From Pipra filicauda (lineage: Eukaryota > Chordata > Aves > Passeriformes > Pipridae): a stretch of 64,000 nucleotides of DNA. The stretch spans positions 682,001 to 746,000 of the forward strand of contig NW_024104416.1 of assembly GCF_003945595.2 (NCBI RefSeq), written 5' to 3'. Below are positions 24,883 through 34,137 of this stretch, in pieces. Within the stretch, counting starts at the first letter, position 1. Each line of letters begins with the position of its first letter. The notes beneath the pieces were generated by a model. That model made no database searches. It had not been told where the DNA came from and was given only the letters and a program-made list of their open reading frames with translations. Made by a program: the position numbers and the translations under genes.

Positions 24883-27800
24883 TGTGGCTTATTCACATAC
24901 AGTGCACAAGGAGATGGAGAAGAGAAATCCCCCAAATAAACTTGACAAAAAAAATATTTTCGAATCCGTTTTCTTGAGCTGCAGCAGGGGAATCTGAACA
25001 AAACAATGGGAGACATTGCCTGCCTTTCTTCTATAAAACCCTGTTAGAAAGTCAGTCATGGTAGTTCTACAACAAAACTTTTCATATCCATTTTCTTATC
25101 TTTGAATATGCTTCAGACATATCTGGTCATTAGGGAAAGAAAAGTCATGTGAAAAAAACAAACCAAAGAACTATCTATGTGCACACTTAATTTTCCCCTT
25201 TAGTGTGAGCACTCCTTTGCTCCTCCACATGTACAATTTTATATACACACCTCTAGACGGGTAAATTATTATATAAAATAATATAGTATTATATGAAAGA
25301 AATAAAAACTAAGCCACCAAGATTGAAATATCTGACAAACACAGAAGGGACTGTTTTAACAGCACCATGCTTTTGCACCCTGTGGTATTTCTATTTGCAT
25401 ATTAATGAAGTTGAAGGTCAGATGCCACTAATTACAACCTATCCACTCTGTCTGCCATCCCACCACCAAATACTCAGGAGTGGACCTCTTAATGCCATTA
25501 TGCAAATGATACTTAAGTACAGAAATAAATTCAAAACAGTGGCATCTAAAGCAGCATATTAGCAGGAGGTAAATTAATAAATATATTCAAGAAATTGAAA
25601 TTAAAATTATTATTCAACACTGGATTAATAGTTACTGAATTAGACGTAAAAAAATAATTATTTCTTTCCCACTGGTATAACAGAATAAAACATCCAGTGT
25701 CTTATATATTATCCAACATTTCTGGAAGAATTCCAAATGGGTCTGATAGAGAAAATGTTGAAGTAGATATTAAACAACTATTCTGATCAGTAGTGAAGAG
25801 AAGTGAAGAACTGATTTCAAATTATTTAACAATATATTGAATTGATGTAAAAAACCTCCAACAAAGCACCCAAAAAAGCCAACCCCCCCAAAAAAAAGAA
25901 CCCACAACACCTCACAGTATAACAGCTTGGTACTAGAGACCATATATAACATGCTTCCTATAAATTGTTGCTCTTACAAACAAGTAATGGTAAATATTTA
26001 CTTATTAACAACAAATAAATAGTAGCTTACCCCTAAAAATGAAGTGTATGTAAGTCCATGACATCAAAAAAATGCGATTATTAGTTCTTCGAGTGTGAAA
26101 ATAAACTGACCATTTTTTCTTAACATCCCTTTTCTATATAAAATGAAAGAGTAAACAACTGCATAACTGGAAATAAACGGTGAATTCAGGCAATTCAGCA
26201 TTTACAGTCACTTGCTGAAAAAGAGAAAGGAAGGAATAAAATCCTTTTTTCTGTTAAGGGAGAGCAGTGACAAATACAAGACTTCCAAAGGCTTGTGGGA
26301 AAGAACACCTGAAGTCGTGGAAGAGGTTTTCACCATGAAGAAAGGGATGGAGGGGTAAAGAAGACAGCATTTGAAAGAAAACATAACAGATTTAGGTGAA
26401 GGAACCCCCCCCAAAGGAACTGTAGTGATGTGAAGGATAGAAAAACAGGGAGGGGTGGAGGATGTCTGTGCTGTTGGTTTCAGTCACACGGGGAGAGAAA
26501 AAATAGTTGTACCTGCGGACTGTCAAAAACCAGAGAAGCATAAGAAAGGGAGAAAACACCAATACTGTGAAGTGGTAATTGGGTAAAACACTCAGGGGCA
26601 AGTTTGAAGGCAACTGAGTGAAAAAAATAGATTGCCAGCAAAAAACCAAGTGTGATATTTTATAGCAATGCAAGTAGTCAGGCATGAAATAAAAGTAATA
26701 AAATAAAAGAAATAAAATGGTTCTGCAACAGGTCAGTCTGGCCTTAGTCCTCTACCCCAGTGTAAAATATAAAGGATAGCAAAGCAAAACCAAACAAAAA
26801 ACCAGGACACTTTCCCCCAACCCCCAAAGGACTCTCAGTCAAACCAGCAGAAGTATCCAGCCTATTTACATAAATTAAAGCTCAAATTAGGTGCTTGTGC
26901 AAGAACTTTACCATGCTATGAAAACTTAATGCTTTAGAATTTTCCTCCTGTTCCTATGCCCTCCATATGAAACTTTTCTTCATTCTCTTGCACCAGGACT
27001 TTTCTTCTTTGCTTGCTTGTAAATAAATGTTCAGCTTGCAAATGATGGAATTTCTCTGCAGAGCAGGAATCAAGGGGCGTGACAGGAGGAAACCTCTGGA
27101 CTGAACGGTGGGTGGGGGAATGTCACCCCAGTTTGAATTCACAATATATCAAACCATTTTTAGCATTGGTGTTAAAACAAGGGGAATGGCAAACCCTACA
27201 GGAAAAGTCTGGGACAACACAGGAATTCTCTCAGCATCCTGGTAGATGCCAAGAAACATCAATATTTTCGGGGATAAATTTCTCCCAGAGTAGAAACCAG
27301 TCACAGTTCTATCCAAAATCGGGAAGGGCACAAAGTGCTGGGGAAATCTTTGTTTATAAAGGTAGGAAGCAAAGCAGATTCTTTTAGATTATCCTTCAGA
27401 GGGTGGTGAAATAATAAATCACCATCTCTGCATCCTGGATTCTGTAATATTTACCCAAGTAGACTTCCATCACTCTCTCAAAAATACCAATAAGGAAAAA
27501 AAAAATCACTTTAAGATTTTGCCTGGAAACTTGATTTCTGTCTACAATAGTTTATGCACCCAATGATTTAGCCAATACTGGCTTTGTCCATTTCCAGCTG
27601 GATACTTCAATCCTACATCTACTCTCTCTTTTTATCAGTTCCCTTTGGATGAGGGACTCAGCAGGAGTGCTTAGGAACGAACTATAATTTATATACTTCC
27701 CTATTATTTTTGCCTTTCTGTATCATGGTAACACTTGTAAGTTAACAAAAATAATCCTTTTGTCTTTCATTTTCTAGACAACTAGAGAGGTGCACTTAAA

Positions 27801-28816
27801 GTAATTCCCTCCACAATAATCAAGGGAAAAAAGTGGAAAATTTCTTTCCATGAGTTTTGTTTTTGTAAGATTGTAGTACTAAACCCACTTCAGTAGCTGT
27901 TAATTTGTTATCAGACTAGCAGAATAAAGTAGTAAAAGTGTTTAATTAAGAAATGTGAATCAATATTTTAGGACTGATAATTGAGAGGATTTAAAATAAT
28001 GAGCAAAAATAAAAACACCAAGTCATAAAAGATAAGACCGAGCAGGATGATTTTAATAAAGGACACTATTATAGTCTTCTGGTTTTCATCTAATTGCATC
28101 TGGTTTCAATCCTAGAGGTTTTCACTGTAGTAATACATTAGATTGTGTATCATGGCCATAAAAATCTGTCAAAGAAAAGATTTCCTCTCATGGTGTAAGA
28201 TAACAGAATAATATTACATCTATAAATATTATAATCAGTCAAAAGTAATAATTTTAACATTTGTTCTTCTACTGTAAATTCCCATCTGTCATTTAATAGG
28301 CATGAATGGCAAATCTTGTAAGGAGCTGAGCAAGAGATTATTCACTTTTGGTAGTGAATTTTGCCTGCATACACTCCTTTGGTTTGGTTTACCAAAAATA
28401 GTAGTGCTAGTGGAGCTACTCTGAAACCTCCCCTGCAGCACACACACATTTGCACTAAGAAAAACAACTATAAAATGTTAACACTAACAGGTTAATATTA
28501 GCAAAACTCACCTTTGCTGCATAAAGTTTAAGAGTCTCTCAGACATTTCATATGGACTCCAGAATGAGGTGTTGAATTCCTTCAGCTATTTTCCCCATAC
28601 TTTTGCACAGTCTTTCCACAATCATAAGGCTGTTTTTACTCGAAACCCTTTAGGAAGGAAAATCTTGCCAATATTTGTAGGTATTCCTGTAGCATATGGG
28701 GAATGGTCATATGCAATGACTTAAAGATTTGCCTTTTTTTATAACTCCTGCAGTTTTACTCTAGAAGAACCATCAGTGTGCCTGAACATATAAAAAACAT
28801 CTTTCATTTTAATGTA
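24883..28816. other. Non-coding AT-rich sequence
   Basis: Nearly 4 kb with no recognisable exon. The longest frames (about 97-102 codons at 26392-26685 and 27079-27387) have no motif and are taken as chance. Confidence 0.5.
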
Positions 28817-29144
28817 GGGACAGAGAAATCCTTTGACAACATCTCAGCACCTGGAGGAACTGACAGGAAAGATGGGGAGAGACTATTTTGAAGGACCTGG
28901 AGTGACAGGACAGGGGGAATGGCTTCCCCCTGAAGAAATTCTTCCCTGTGAGGGTGGGGAGGCCCTGGCACAGGTTGCCCAGAGAAGCTGTGGCTGCCCC
29001 TGGATCCCTGGAAGTGTCCAAGGCCAGGTTGGAGGGGGCTTGGAGCAACCTGGGCTGGTGGAAGGTGTCCCTGCCCATGGCAGGGGGTGGGACTGGATGA
29101 GCATTGAAGTCCCTTCCAATCCAAACCATTCTGTGATTCTATGA
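28817..29144 (+). mobile_element. CR1 LINE fragment, 3' end
   Basis: It passes GGAAAGATGGGGAGAGACTA, GAGTGACAGGACAGGGGGAA and the GCCCAGAGAAGCTGTGGCTG block and ends AACCATTCTGTGATTCTATGA. Its outermost 5' part (before about 28840) is less certain. Confidence 0.9.
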
Positions 29145-29721
29145 AAGCCCACCAGGTCCCTCCTGGCTGCAGAAGCAAGGCAGATCTAAGTATTTGCATA
29201 TTTGGAACCACAAACTTACTGTCCTAATCCAAATCTGACAAGCACAGAGCTACTAAAGAGTTACACACCCAAACATGTGCCTGGCGTCATATTTAATTTC
29301 CTTTTCTTTGCCAGCCAAGTACCTCCACTTTACCACCTTCATCCCTTTCTAAATCAATCAATCACAGTGTCTTGCCAGTGCCCCAGTGTAGCACTCACAG
29401 TTCAGAAGTTCCTCAAGATCTTGGCTCAAAAGTGAGCAGGTTTTAGTCTGGCTCCTTTTTCTGTTTGTTTAATAATTCATTTCCACTGTATACGAACTGG
29501 AAAAATAAAAATATTTAGTAAGAAAAAGGAAGGAGCTGGAACCTTGAAGTGTGAGCATAGTCACTGTACTGAGCCCTAATGAATACCCAAGGCAATAAAG
29601 AGCTTAATACCTAACAAGAAAGTACTAAAATATTCACTTTATAGGACTAATCCACTGATATGCAATTCATTAATTATCTCCATTTGATCTTTTCATACAC
29701 TGTAATGGACTGCAGATGGAA
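29145..29721. other. Non-coding sequence between CR1 copies
   Basis: No gene or repeat recognised. Confidence 0.5.
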
Positions 29722-29885
29722 TGTCACAGTAAGACACACAGGACAGAAGGAACCTGTGCCCCATCCCCACCTTGTCCCCCAGCCCAGAGCACTGAGTGCC
29801 ATGTCCAGTCCTTCCTTGGACATCTCCAGGGATGGGGACTCCAAACCTCCCTGGGCGGCCCCTTCCAGTGCCTGACCACCCTTTC
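29722..29885 (-). mobile_element. CR1 LINE fragment, antisense
   Basis: CACCTTGTCCCCCAGCCCAG, then CAGTCCTTCCTTGGACATCT, is the reverse complement of the subtype at 3292-3593. Both ends are truncated. Confidence 0.8.
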
Positions 29886-30971
29886 TGTTGTTAATGTTAA
29901 GCACACACAGGTATAAAGACAATCTCTGTTTTTCTCAGTAATTTTGACAACTCACACTATTATTTCAGAGCACAGTTGAAGCAATTCAAAAGAAATCTCT
30001 ACACATCAGCTGGAAACAGTCTGAGCAGAGTGATTTCAGAAAGCTCTGTAAGTACTTTTATTTTGTGGTAATGAGCAGAAATGTGGGTCTCGAAGTCTTA
30101 ATACTAAAAAAAAAAGGAAGAAAGAATTTCCTTCTGTATGTAAGTATCATTTTAAACTACATAGTGATGGTCTAAAGTGAGCAACACCTCGCAAAGGTCT
30201 CATGGTGTAACAATATCAAAAATATTGATGATATGACCTGCAAATCACTAAAAGACCAAGTTCCCTTGAGGAATGTACAAAGAATGCTACAACTACCTGT
30301 CACTGGATCAGCTTTGTTACTCTATTCCTGTTCTTTGAACTCGAAATTTTTTGCATAACATTTAAGATTGCCACTCTTAATAACAGGGCTAAAAAGCAGC
30401 ACACCCACCCTCCAACATGATGCAACAGCATCAGCTGTAAATTAGCACAAAAAGCTACAACACAGCTAAAAAGTGACCTTTTTATTTAACTTTCAAATTT
30501 AAAAGTTCATTTGCCTTTACACTTCCTGAATGGAGGCAAAGCTCTGTTCTCTAAGGTGGATATGATACAAGGTACAAAACGATTTTAAAAGGTGAAGACA
30601 TGCCCTAAATATAAGCAGGTACATTGGAATAAGAGAGGCAAGACTAGTGGAATTTTTTTTACCTTTGTTAGGTAACTTGTATTGAGGTTTTTCTTTTTTA
30701 TGGTACAGTTATATGCTTTTAGTACTAATGTAGAAGTTGCTGAGTCCAGTTCCTGAACAGAAAAACCTCAGCTGGTACAGTAGCTCAGAGTGTTTCAGAT
30801 CACACTACAAATGAGCTTCCTTATATTTAATTGCCTCACTGAGATGTGAGGTACCATGACACTTAACTACCAAAATCAGGGTCTTTCTTAAACAAGATAG
30901 TGAACTATGGGAGTTGGGCAATACTTCTCATTAATTCTATTTTGTAGCTTGTGATATTGCTGAAGTAATGA
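29886..30971. other. Non-coding 5' flank of the retroviral insertion
   Basis: AT-rich single-copy sequence without a recognisable gene. The last four bases before the LTR belong to the target-site duplication. Confidence 0.55.
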
Positions 30972-30975
30972 GTGG
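30972..30975. repeat. Target-site duplication, left copy (GTGG)
   Basis: GTGG directly precedes the TGA that opens the 5' LTR. The same four bases follow the terminal TCA of the 3' LTR at 40467-40470. A 4-bp duplication is typical of gammaretroviral integrases. Confidence 0.85.
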
Positions 30976-31398
30976 TGAAGCCAGGTAACACCTGAGAAGT
31001 GAATTTAGTAAAGCAATGTAAGGATTAGAAGAGTTAAGCACAAATGCAGGCTTTCAGCAAAGCACATAGAGCTCAGTATTAGGAAACAGTGGAGGCAATA
31101 AATCCACTAGGATACAGGACACTTTGACATGAGGGAACATGGGCATGAACAGAGAGAACTAGAAATGCTAGCACACACAAAAAAGGACATATGGAAGAAA
31201 ACAAAGGGAGATAAGAAAAGGGACAAGCCAAGAAATCAGGAACTTCTGCCAGACACTGGAAATCCCTGCCAAATGCACGAGGAAACTACCCAAATTAGGG
31301 AAGGTTCAAAAGTTTAAGAGGAGGATGATGGTGAGGACAGCAGGTTCATGATGAAGGAAGAACGGAACGACCACCAAAGTTCTCCCCAAATTGAAGAC

Positions 31399-31512
31399 CA
31401 CGCCTCTAACTCCGCCTCAACTCCGCCTGTTATGAATATTAAAAGTAGATGTTGCAATGTAATGAATATTCATAATATGTGATGTAATTGCTTAGCAAAA
31501 AGTGTATAAAAG
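31399..31512 (+). promoter_or_regulatory. LTR U3 promoter/enhancer region
   Basis: Three CGCCT elements lie at 31401, 31413 and 31424, with the 10-mer AACTCCGCCT repeated at an 11-bp period. Downstream are a perfect 12-bp palindrome ATGAATATTCAT (31462-31473), a C/EBP-like ATTGCTTAGCAA (31487-31498) and the TATA box TATAAAAG (31505-31512). The TATA box is well supported. Factor assignments are by resemblance only. The same set recurs at +8804 in the 3' LTR. Confidence 0.7.
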
Positions 31513-31532
31513 CTCAAATTGTAAGTTCCTCG

Positions 31533-31569
31533 GGGAAGCGGTTTGTCCAGGGCGACCTGGCCGCTTCCC
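31533..31569 (+). promoter_or_regulatory. R-region stem-loop at the predicted RNA 5' end
   Basis: GGGAAGCGG (31533-31541) pairs with CCGCTTCCC (31561-31569), 9 of 9 bases. Inside, CCAGG (31547-31551) pairs with CCTGG (31556-31560) around the GNRA tetraloop GCGA. A five-base one-sided bulge (TTTGT) separates the two stems. The TATA box lies about 28 bp upstream, so the hairpin would start at or next to the transcript's first base, like the R stem-loop of gammaretroviruses. The start site itself is inferred. The copy in the 3' LTR is at 40337-40373. Confidence 0.75.
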
Positions 31570-31578
31570 GGCCGTGAA

Positions 31579-31584
31579 AATAAA
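31579..31584 (+). terminator. Poly(A) signal AATAAA in the 5' LTR
   Basis: AATAAA lies ten bases after the R hairpin. The functional copy for the proviral transcript would be the equivalent at 40383-40388. Confidence 0.75.
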
Positions 31585-31666
31585 TACCTCCTGCTTATAG
31601 ACTGAAAACTCTGTCTCTGAGCAGTCTCTTTACGCCTTCTTTGGGGCATAAATTTGGCATCAATCT

Positions 31667-31684
31667 TGGCGACCGCGGCAGGAC
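31667..31684 (+). other. Putative tRNA primer-binding site
   Basis: TGGCGACCGCGGCAGGAC begins four bases after the LTR end (spacer ATCT). The invariant TGG complements the CCA tail of a tRNA. The first eight bases would pair with a tRNA ending GGTCGCCA. From memory that fits some arginine tRNAs, but the second half of the site does not match well, so the tRNA identity is uncertain. Confidence 0.65.
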
Positions 31685-31926
31685 GGGGGGGTCTTCCTGA
31701 GCCAGGACCCAAGGGGCCGGGACGCTCTCGGGGCCCCCCGACTGAATTATTGTCGGTAGAGTCTCCCAGACCCCTTGGATCTGCGCAACGGTGGACAAGA
31801 ACCTCCTGCTCCAAATTAAGAGGTATTTGATCTTTTATATTTTAGGTAAAAGCGCTTTATTGGTGGGGATAGGACGCTATCGCCCAAAAGGGAGCCGGAG
31901 GGACGCCTCGGCATTAGCCCTAAAAA

Positions 31927-32136
31927 CTGGGTTCGAGTCCCAGGTATTAGAAGCAGCAGGTTAGAGTCCTGCAAAGAGAGCAGGTTAGAGTCCTGCAAAG
32001 AGAGCAGGTTAGAGTCCTGCAAAGAGAGCAGGTTAGAGTCCTGCAAAGAGAGCAGGTTAGAGTCCTGCAAAGAGAGCAGGTTAGAGTCCTGCAAAGAGAG
32101 CAGGTTAGAGGCCTGCCAGAAAAGGGTTAAAGTCCC
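31927..32136 (+). repeat. Leader array of tRNA T-arm-like hairpins (24-bp tandem repeat)
   Basis: The first hairpin is CTGGG-TTCGAGT-CCCAG (31927-31943), a 5-bp stem with a 7-base loop. It contains GGTTCGAGTCC, a full match to the tRNA T arm and Pol III B box. It is followed by six exact 24-bp units (31955-32098), each holding GCAGG-TTAGAGT-CCTGC, again a 5-bp stem and 7-base loop. A seventh unit has loop TTAGAGG (32100-32116). A weaker GGG-TTAAAGT-CCC lies at 32124-32136. No tRNA acceptor or anticodon arm is visible. Function is unknown. The position between primer-binding site and gag is where packaging and primer-annealing signals normally lie. Confidence 0.85.
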
Positions 32137-32148
32137 AACACAGCAGAG

Positions 32149-32239
<91 letters not shown>
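32149..32239 (+). repeat. Uninterrupted poly-A run, 91 bases
   Basis: Ninety-one consecutive A residues inside the proviral leader, directly after the hairpin array. They lie far from any LTR end and have no retroposon body in front of them. This could be a captured poly(A) tail, slippage expansion or an assembly inaccuracy. Confidence 0.9.
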
Positions 32240-32242
<3 letters not shown>

Positions 32243-33290
32243 AGGTTCTATTACTTGTGGCATTCTGATTGTTATTTGTATTGTTTTGTTTGCCTTTTGT
32301 GTATCATAGACTATTTTGTAAAATATTGTGAGTGTCATAGACTATTTTGCTCAACTATTTTGCTAAATGTTTAGAGTTCTATATGAGAAGTGATGTACCT
32401 TTTGTGCTTTTGTGTATTGTCTGGCAATGTGTTTCTTAAAAGTGCTTTTGCTTTGTGTTTTCTCGTCCGCTTTCTGTTTTGTGTGGAATAATGTCCAGTA
32501 ATGCATTTAAAGTTGCGTCTGACTTAAAGATTTGGGAGACTAATGGTCCTTAACATTCCCTTCTAAGCTGTCTCAAGATTTGAGAGTGTTTCCTTCTGAT
32601 TTTCTTGAGACAAGGGGCTCTAGGACCCGGAGAAACCTCTAGTCCTACTGAAGAATTCCTGGAATGCGGTAGCTAGAGATAATGTACTGTGATTTCTTCG
32701 TAATGTTTCATTTTTATATGCTGCTTTTTACAAGCTGTTCTGGTCTGTGTTAAAATTGTAGTTTGTTTGATTCTGCTCTTAAGTGGTAATTCAATAGAAA
32801 ACTTTAAAGAACTTAAAAGTGTGCAAATGTGTGTGTGAGTGTTGGAGATGCAGCATCACCGTGAAGCGATTGCAGAGCTAGAAACAGATAAAGCAGCTGG
32901 ATGTTGTATGTATGAAGTGCTGAGACAAAGTAAAAGGTATTTTAAGACAGTGAAAGTAAATTAGGAAAAGTGTGAGCTTGCTGTGATAGTGTAAAAGAAT
33001 TTATCAGACAATCAATTTAGAGAAGAGACGAACTAGAGTACAACCTCTAGTGATTTAAAATATTTGCAACTGGAAACCAGTTCAAGAACACAACTCCTGG
33101 ATCAACTGGTATATTACTGATGCTCAAATAATTGAAAGGTCCAGGGAGAATCTGTCCTTGAAAGATTAACATTTGTCAGCAGTAACTAGTACATTATAGA
33201 TAGATATTCTGTGTATGACGTGGTGGGACAGATTGAGAAATCCCAGCTAAGTGCATAATTGCCAGCAAAGTAAAGAAAGTAGCCTGCTAG
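32240..33290 (+). other. Proviral leader without recognisable gag
   Basis: About 1 kb with stops in all forward frames. The first half is T/G-rich and the second half A/G-rich. A 15-bp direct repeat TCATAGACTATTTTG occurs at 32304-32318 and 32335-32349. The matrix and most of capsid that should precede the gag remnant are not visible here, so they are deleted, replaced or decayed beyond recognition. Confidence 0.6.
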
Positions 33291-33788
33291 AATCAGGAAG
33301 GGAGGAGAAAGAGAGCACCCTGCAAAAAGTCAGAAAGAGATAGGGAAGAAAGTAACCCTCAGAAACCAGGAAAGGATGAAAGAAAAGCAGACAGAAAGCA
33401 TAAAGATAAAACAGATACCGAAAGCTTAGAGAACGATCAAGAGGAAGGGATTGGCTATTCATATTGTACCAGGACTGCTGAACAGAAAACCAAGGACAAG
33501 GAGGGAGAGAAAGCAAAAATAATTAACTGGGCAGCTCTTTATAATGTTAGACAAGGGCGAGATGAGACGCCTTCGGAATTCTTAGACAGACTTAGAGCTG
33601 CCATGAGAAAATATACACCCTTAGATCCTGCGTCAAAAGCAGGCAAACAACAATTACTAGTAGTATTGATGGCACAGAGTAACCCAGATATTAGAAAGAA
33701 GCTGCAAAAACTCCAGCATCTTGCAGATGAAAATTTAGAGACAGTAATGAATGAAGCTTGGAAAATTACAACCACAGAGAGAGAGAAG

Positions 33789-33825
<37 letters not shown>

Positions 33826-33857
33826 AAAAAAGGATGAGAAAGTTGTTAAAGTTGTAG
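33291..33857 (+). pseudogene. gag: gag remnant: capsid C-terminal part
   Basis: The frame is open from after the TAG at 33288-33290 to the TAG at 33855-33857, with a first internal Met at 33603. It starts with a charged Lys/Glu-rich stretch. It then has the major homology region pattern Q-G-x-x-E-x4-F-x-x-R-L, with Q at 33552 and R-L at 33588-33593. After that come a YTPLDP-type segment and a helical NPDIRKKLQKL segment, as in gammaretroviral capsid C-terminal domains. There is no N-terminal matrix or myristoylation start. A 35-A run (33789-33823) encodes a lysine stretch and marks the break: the nucleocapsid beyond it lies in another frame. Structural protein of the particle in intact relatives; not complete here. 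Confidence 0.8.
33789..33823 (+). repeat. Poly-A run, 35 bases, at the gag frame break
   Basis: Thirty-five A residues, a T at 33824, then seven more A residues. The capsid remnant reads into it in one frame and the nucleocapsid leaves it in another. In the nucleocapsid frame the T creates a TAA at 33824-33826. Homopolymers of this length vary between copies and are error-prone in assembly. Confidence 0.9.
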
Positions 33858-34081
33858 TGGTAGCAGTAGCAACTCAAAACGCAAAATTCCCGGATGCAGG
33901 TGCCAGGGGTAGAGGTCGTGGTTACCCTATGAGGGGGAGAGGGGGATTCAAACCCCAACCCATCAGAGTAAGACCGGATCAATGCTCCAACTGCTTCCAG
34001 AAAGGCCATTGGAAACAAGACTGCCCCCAGCTAAGAGAAAGGCCTGCAAACACTGCCATTGCACATCAGAGCAGTGACTGA
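33827..34081 (+). CDS. gag: gag 3' part: nucleocapsid with one CCHC zinc knuckle
   Basis: The frame is open from 33827, with its first Met at 33857, to TGA at 34079-34081. It encodes an Arg/Gly-rich basic segment (RGRGY and MRGRGG motifs) followed by one zinc knuckle C-x2-C-x4-H-x4-C at 33983-34024 (CSNC, then GHWKQDC). In intact relatives this nucleocapsid domain binds and packages genomic RNA. A single knuckle is the gammaretroviral form; alpha- and betaretroviruses have two. It shares its frame with pol downstream, separated only by the TGA, and is out of frame with the capsid part upstream. As a stand-alone frame it is a fragment of Gag. Confidence 0.85.
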   Translation, partial: KKDEKVVKVVVVAVATQNAKFPDAGARGRGRGYPMRGRGGFKPQPIRVRPDQCSNCFQKGHWKQDCPQLRERPANTAIAHQSSD

Positions 34082-34137
34082 GGAGGACCGGTGAGTCGTT
34101 CCCTAGCAGACCCACTGGTTAAAATGGAGCTAGGGGA
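34079..34137 (+). promoter_or_regulatory. Gag-pol TGA readthrough signal with H-type pseudoknot
   Basis: The stop is in context GAC-TGA-GGAGGACC, and pol continues in the same frame. Stem 1: 34087-34096 (ACCGGTGAGT) with 34110-34119 (ACCCACTGGT), nine pairs including one G-U, one mismatch. Stem 2: 34099-34106 (TTCCCTAG) with 34130-34137 (CTAGGGGA), eight pairs including one G-U. Two bases join the stems on one side, three bases lie before the second arm of stem 1, and a ten-base A-rich linker lies before the second arm of stem 2. Gammaretroviruses use a stop with a pseudoknot about eight bases downstream for Gag-Pol synthesis. That TGA is used here as the recoded stop is an inference. Confidence 0.75.

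Larger units (their letters stand above)
30976..31662 (+). repeat. 5' LTR
   Basis: It starts TGAAGCC and ends GGCATCA (TGA...TCA inverted ends), 687 bp, and matches 39780-40466 at a constant offset of 8804. U3 holds a TATA box at 31505-31512, an R-region hairpin at 31533-31569 and a poly(A) signal at 31579-31584. A 62-codon + frame at 31129-31317 lies in U3 and appears identically in the other LTR. It is lysine/glutamate-rich and I do not call it a gene. Confidence 0.95.

Noticed and set aside
31129..31317. 62-codon charged frame in U3 of the LTR, identical in both LTRs
   Set aside because: Identity follows from LTR duplication. The frame is short, lies upstream of the TATA box and has no family resemblance, so it is not called a gene such as an LTR-encoded accessory protein.
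31900..31960. Possible complete tRNA gene around GGTTCGAGTCC
   Set aside because: Only the T arm is convincing. I could not pair an acceptor stem, an anticodon arm or a good A box upstream.
31955..32116. CRISPR-like array (24-bp regular repeats)
   Set aside because: The repeats are directly contiguous without unique spacers, and this is a vertebrate retroviral leader.
32105..32338. Minus-strand frame with a long phenylalanine run
   Set aside because: It is the translation of the 91-A tract from the opposite strand.
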